A stretch of DNA of 12,676 bases, taken from Anaerolineae bacterium (GTDB lineage Bacteria; Chloroflexota; Anaerolineae; J102). Positions 12,558-12,676 of the stretch are shown here, piece by piece (positions within the stretch are counted from its first letter, which is position 1; every line of letters starts with the position of its first letter). The position numbers and the translations under genes were made by a program. Under the pieces are notes generated by a model. That model was not told the origin of the DNA. It worked only from the letters and a program-made list of their open reading frames with translations, and searched no databases. The stretch lies in the NCBI GenBank assembly GCA_027036755.1, contig JALWDV010000340.1, positions 1-12,676 of the forward strand. Reading direction: 5' to 3'.

Positions 12558-12676
12558 CCTCCCCCCGCTTCGGCTGACGCCTTGCAGGGGGAGGAGCCTG
12601 CTGGATTGCAAATCTGTCTGGCAGATGGTCGTCTCCCTCCCCCGAACACGAGCGCAGCGAGTATCGGGGGAGGGAG
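12558..12676. repeat. C/G-tract inverted repeats at the right edge
   Basis: CCTCCCCC (12558-12565) pairs with GGGGGAGG (12587-12594), and CTCCCTCCCCCGA (12633-12645) pairs perfectly with TCGGGGGAGGGAG (12664-12676) around an 18-nt loop containing GAGCGCAGCGAG. The second hairpin runs to the last base, so the element may continue outside the window. No coding sequence is credible from 12497 to the end. Confidence 0.55.

Noticed and set aside
12407..12649. Minus-strand 80-codon frame at the right end
   Set aside because: It translates the GTCAAACGTC repeats and C/G tracts (NVKRQTS-like artefact) and has no domain or ribosome site.

Overview
The window is about 12.7 kb of fairly GC-rich bacterial chromosome carrying seven genes I can support. 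The style points to the phylum Chloroflexota, probably an Anaerolineae/Caldilineae-like lineage. The clues are a LysM lipoprotein with a long Thr/Pro linker, a PD40 beta-propeller gene, a polytopic spermidine-synthase-related membrane protein, a permease fused to universal-stress domains, and gaps packed with short palindromic repeats. This assignment is inference; there is no rRNA or other phylogenetic marker.

Layout: 1-250 is a repeat-containing leader. 251-2131 (+) is a CPA2-type cation:proton antiporter with a cytoplasmic RCK (TrkA-N/TrkA-C) module. 2214-3788 (+) is a secreted lipoprotein with LysM and an M23-peptidase-like domain. 3957-4107 is an inverted-repeat block. 4135-5058 (+) is the most unusual gene, a protoglobin-type haem-sensor domain fused to a MoaD/ThiS-like ubiquitin-fold domain. 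5059-5833 has no gene but is dense with repeats, including a 210-bp MITE-like element (5318-5527) with terminal inverted repeats and a 9-bp target duplication, inserted in one arm of an older palindromic repeat. 5834-7072 (+) is a polytopic membrane protein with a HAHSH motif. It converges on 7146-8774 (-), a spermidine-synthase-like membrane protein that seems to lack the SAM-binding core. A strong terminator lies between the two. 9065-11398 (+) is an APC-type amino-acid permease with two C-terminal Usp domains, preceded by a good promoter. 11608-12165 (-) is a short PD40/TolB-like propeller fragment. 12166-12676 is again repeats.

The genes look like separate transcription units rather than one pathway. 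Gaps are 82 nt or longer, several genes have their own promoter-like sequence, and orientations alternate near the right end. The common theme is membrane and envelope physiology: ion antiport, cell-wall binding, amino-acid uptake with a nucleotide-sensing tail, two polytopic membrane proteins and a probable gas/redox sensor. A functional link between them is not shown by the sequence.

The second theme is the non-coding DNA. Four gaps (left end, 3.9-4.1 kb, 5.1-5.8 kb, 11.4-12.5 kb) hold 8-9-nt-period microrepeats, mostly arranged as inverted pairs. A short motif, GTAACTRC, occurs at least seven times in these gaps at the edges of repeat modules. No tRNA, rRNA or CRISPR array was seen.
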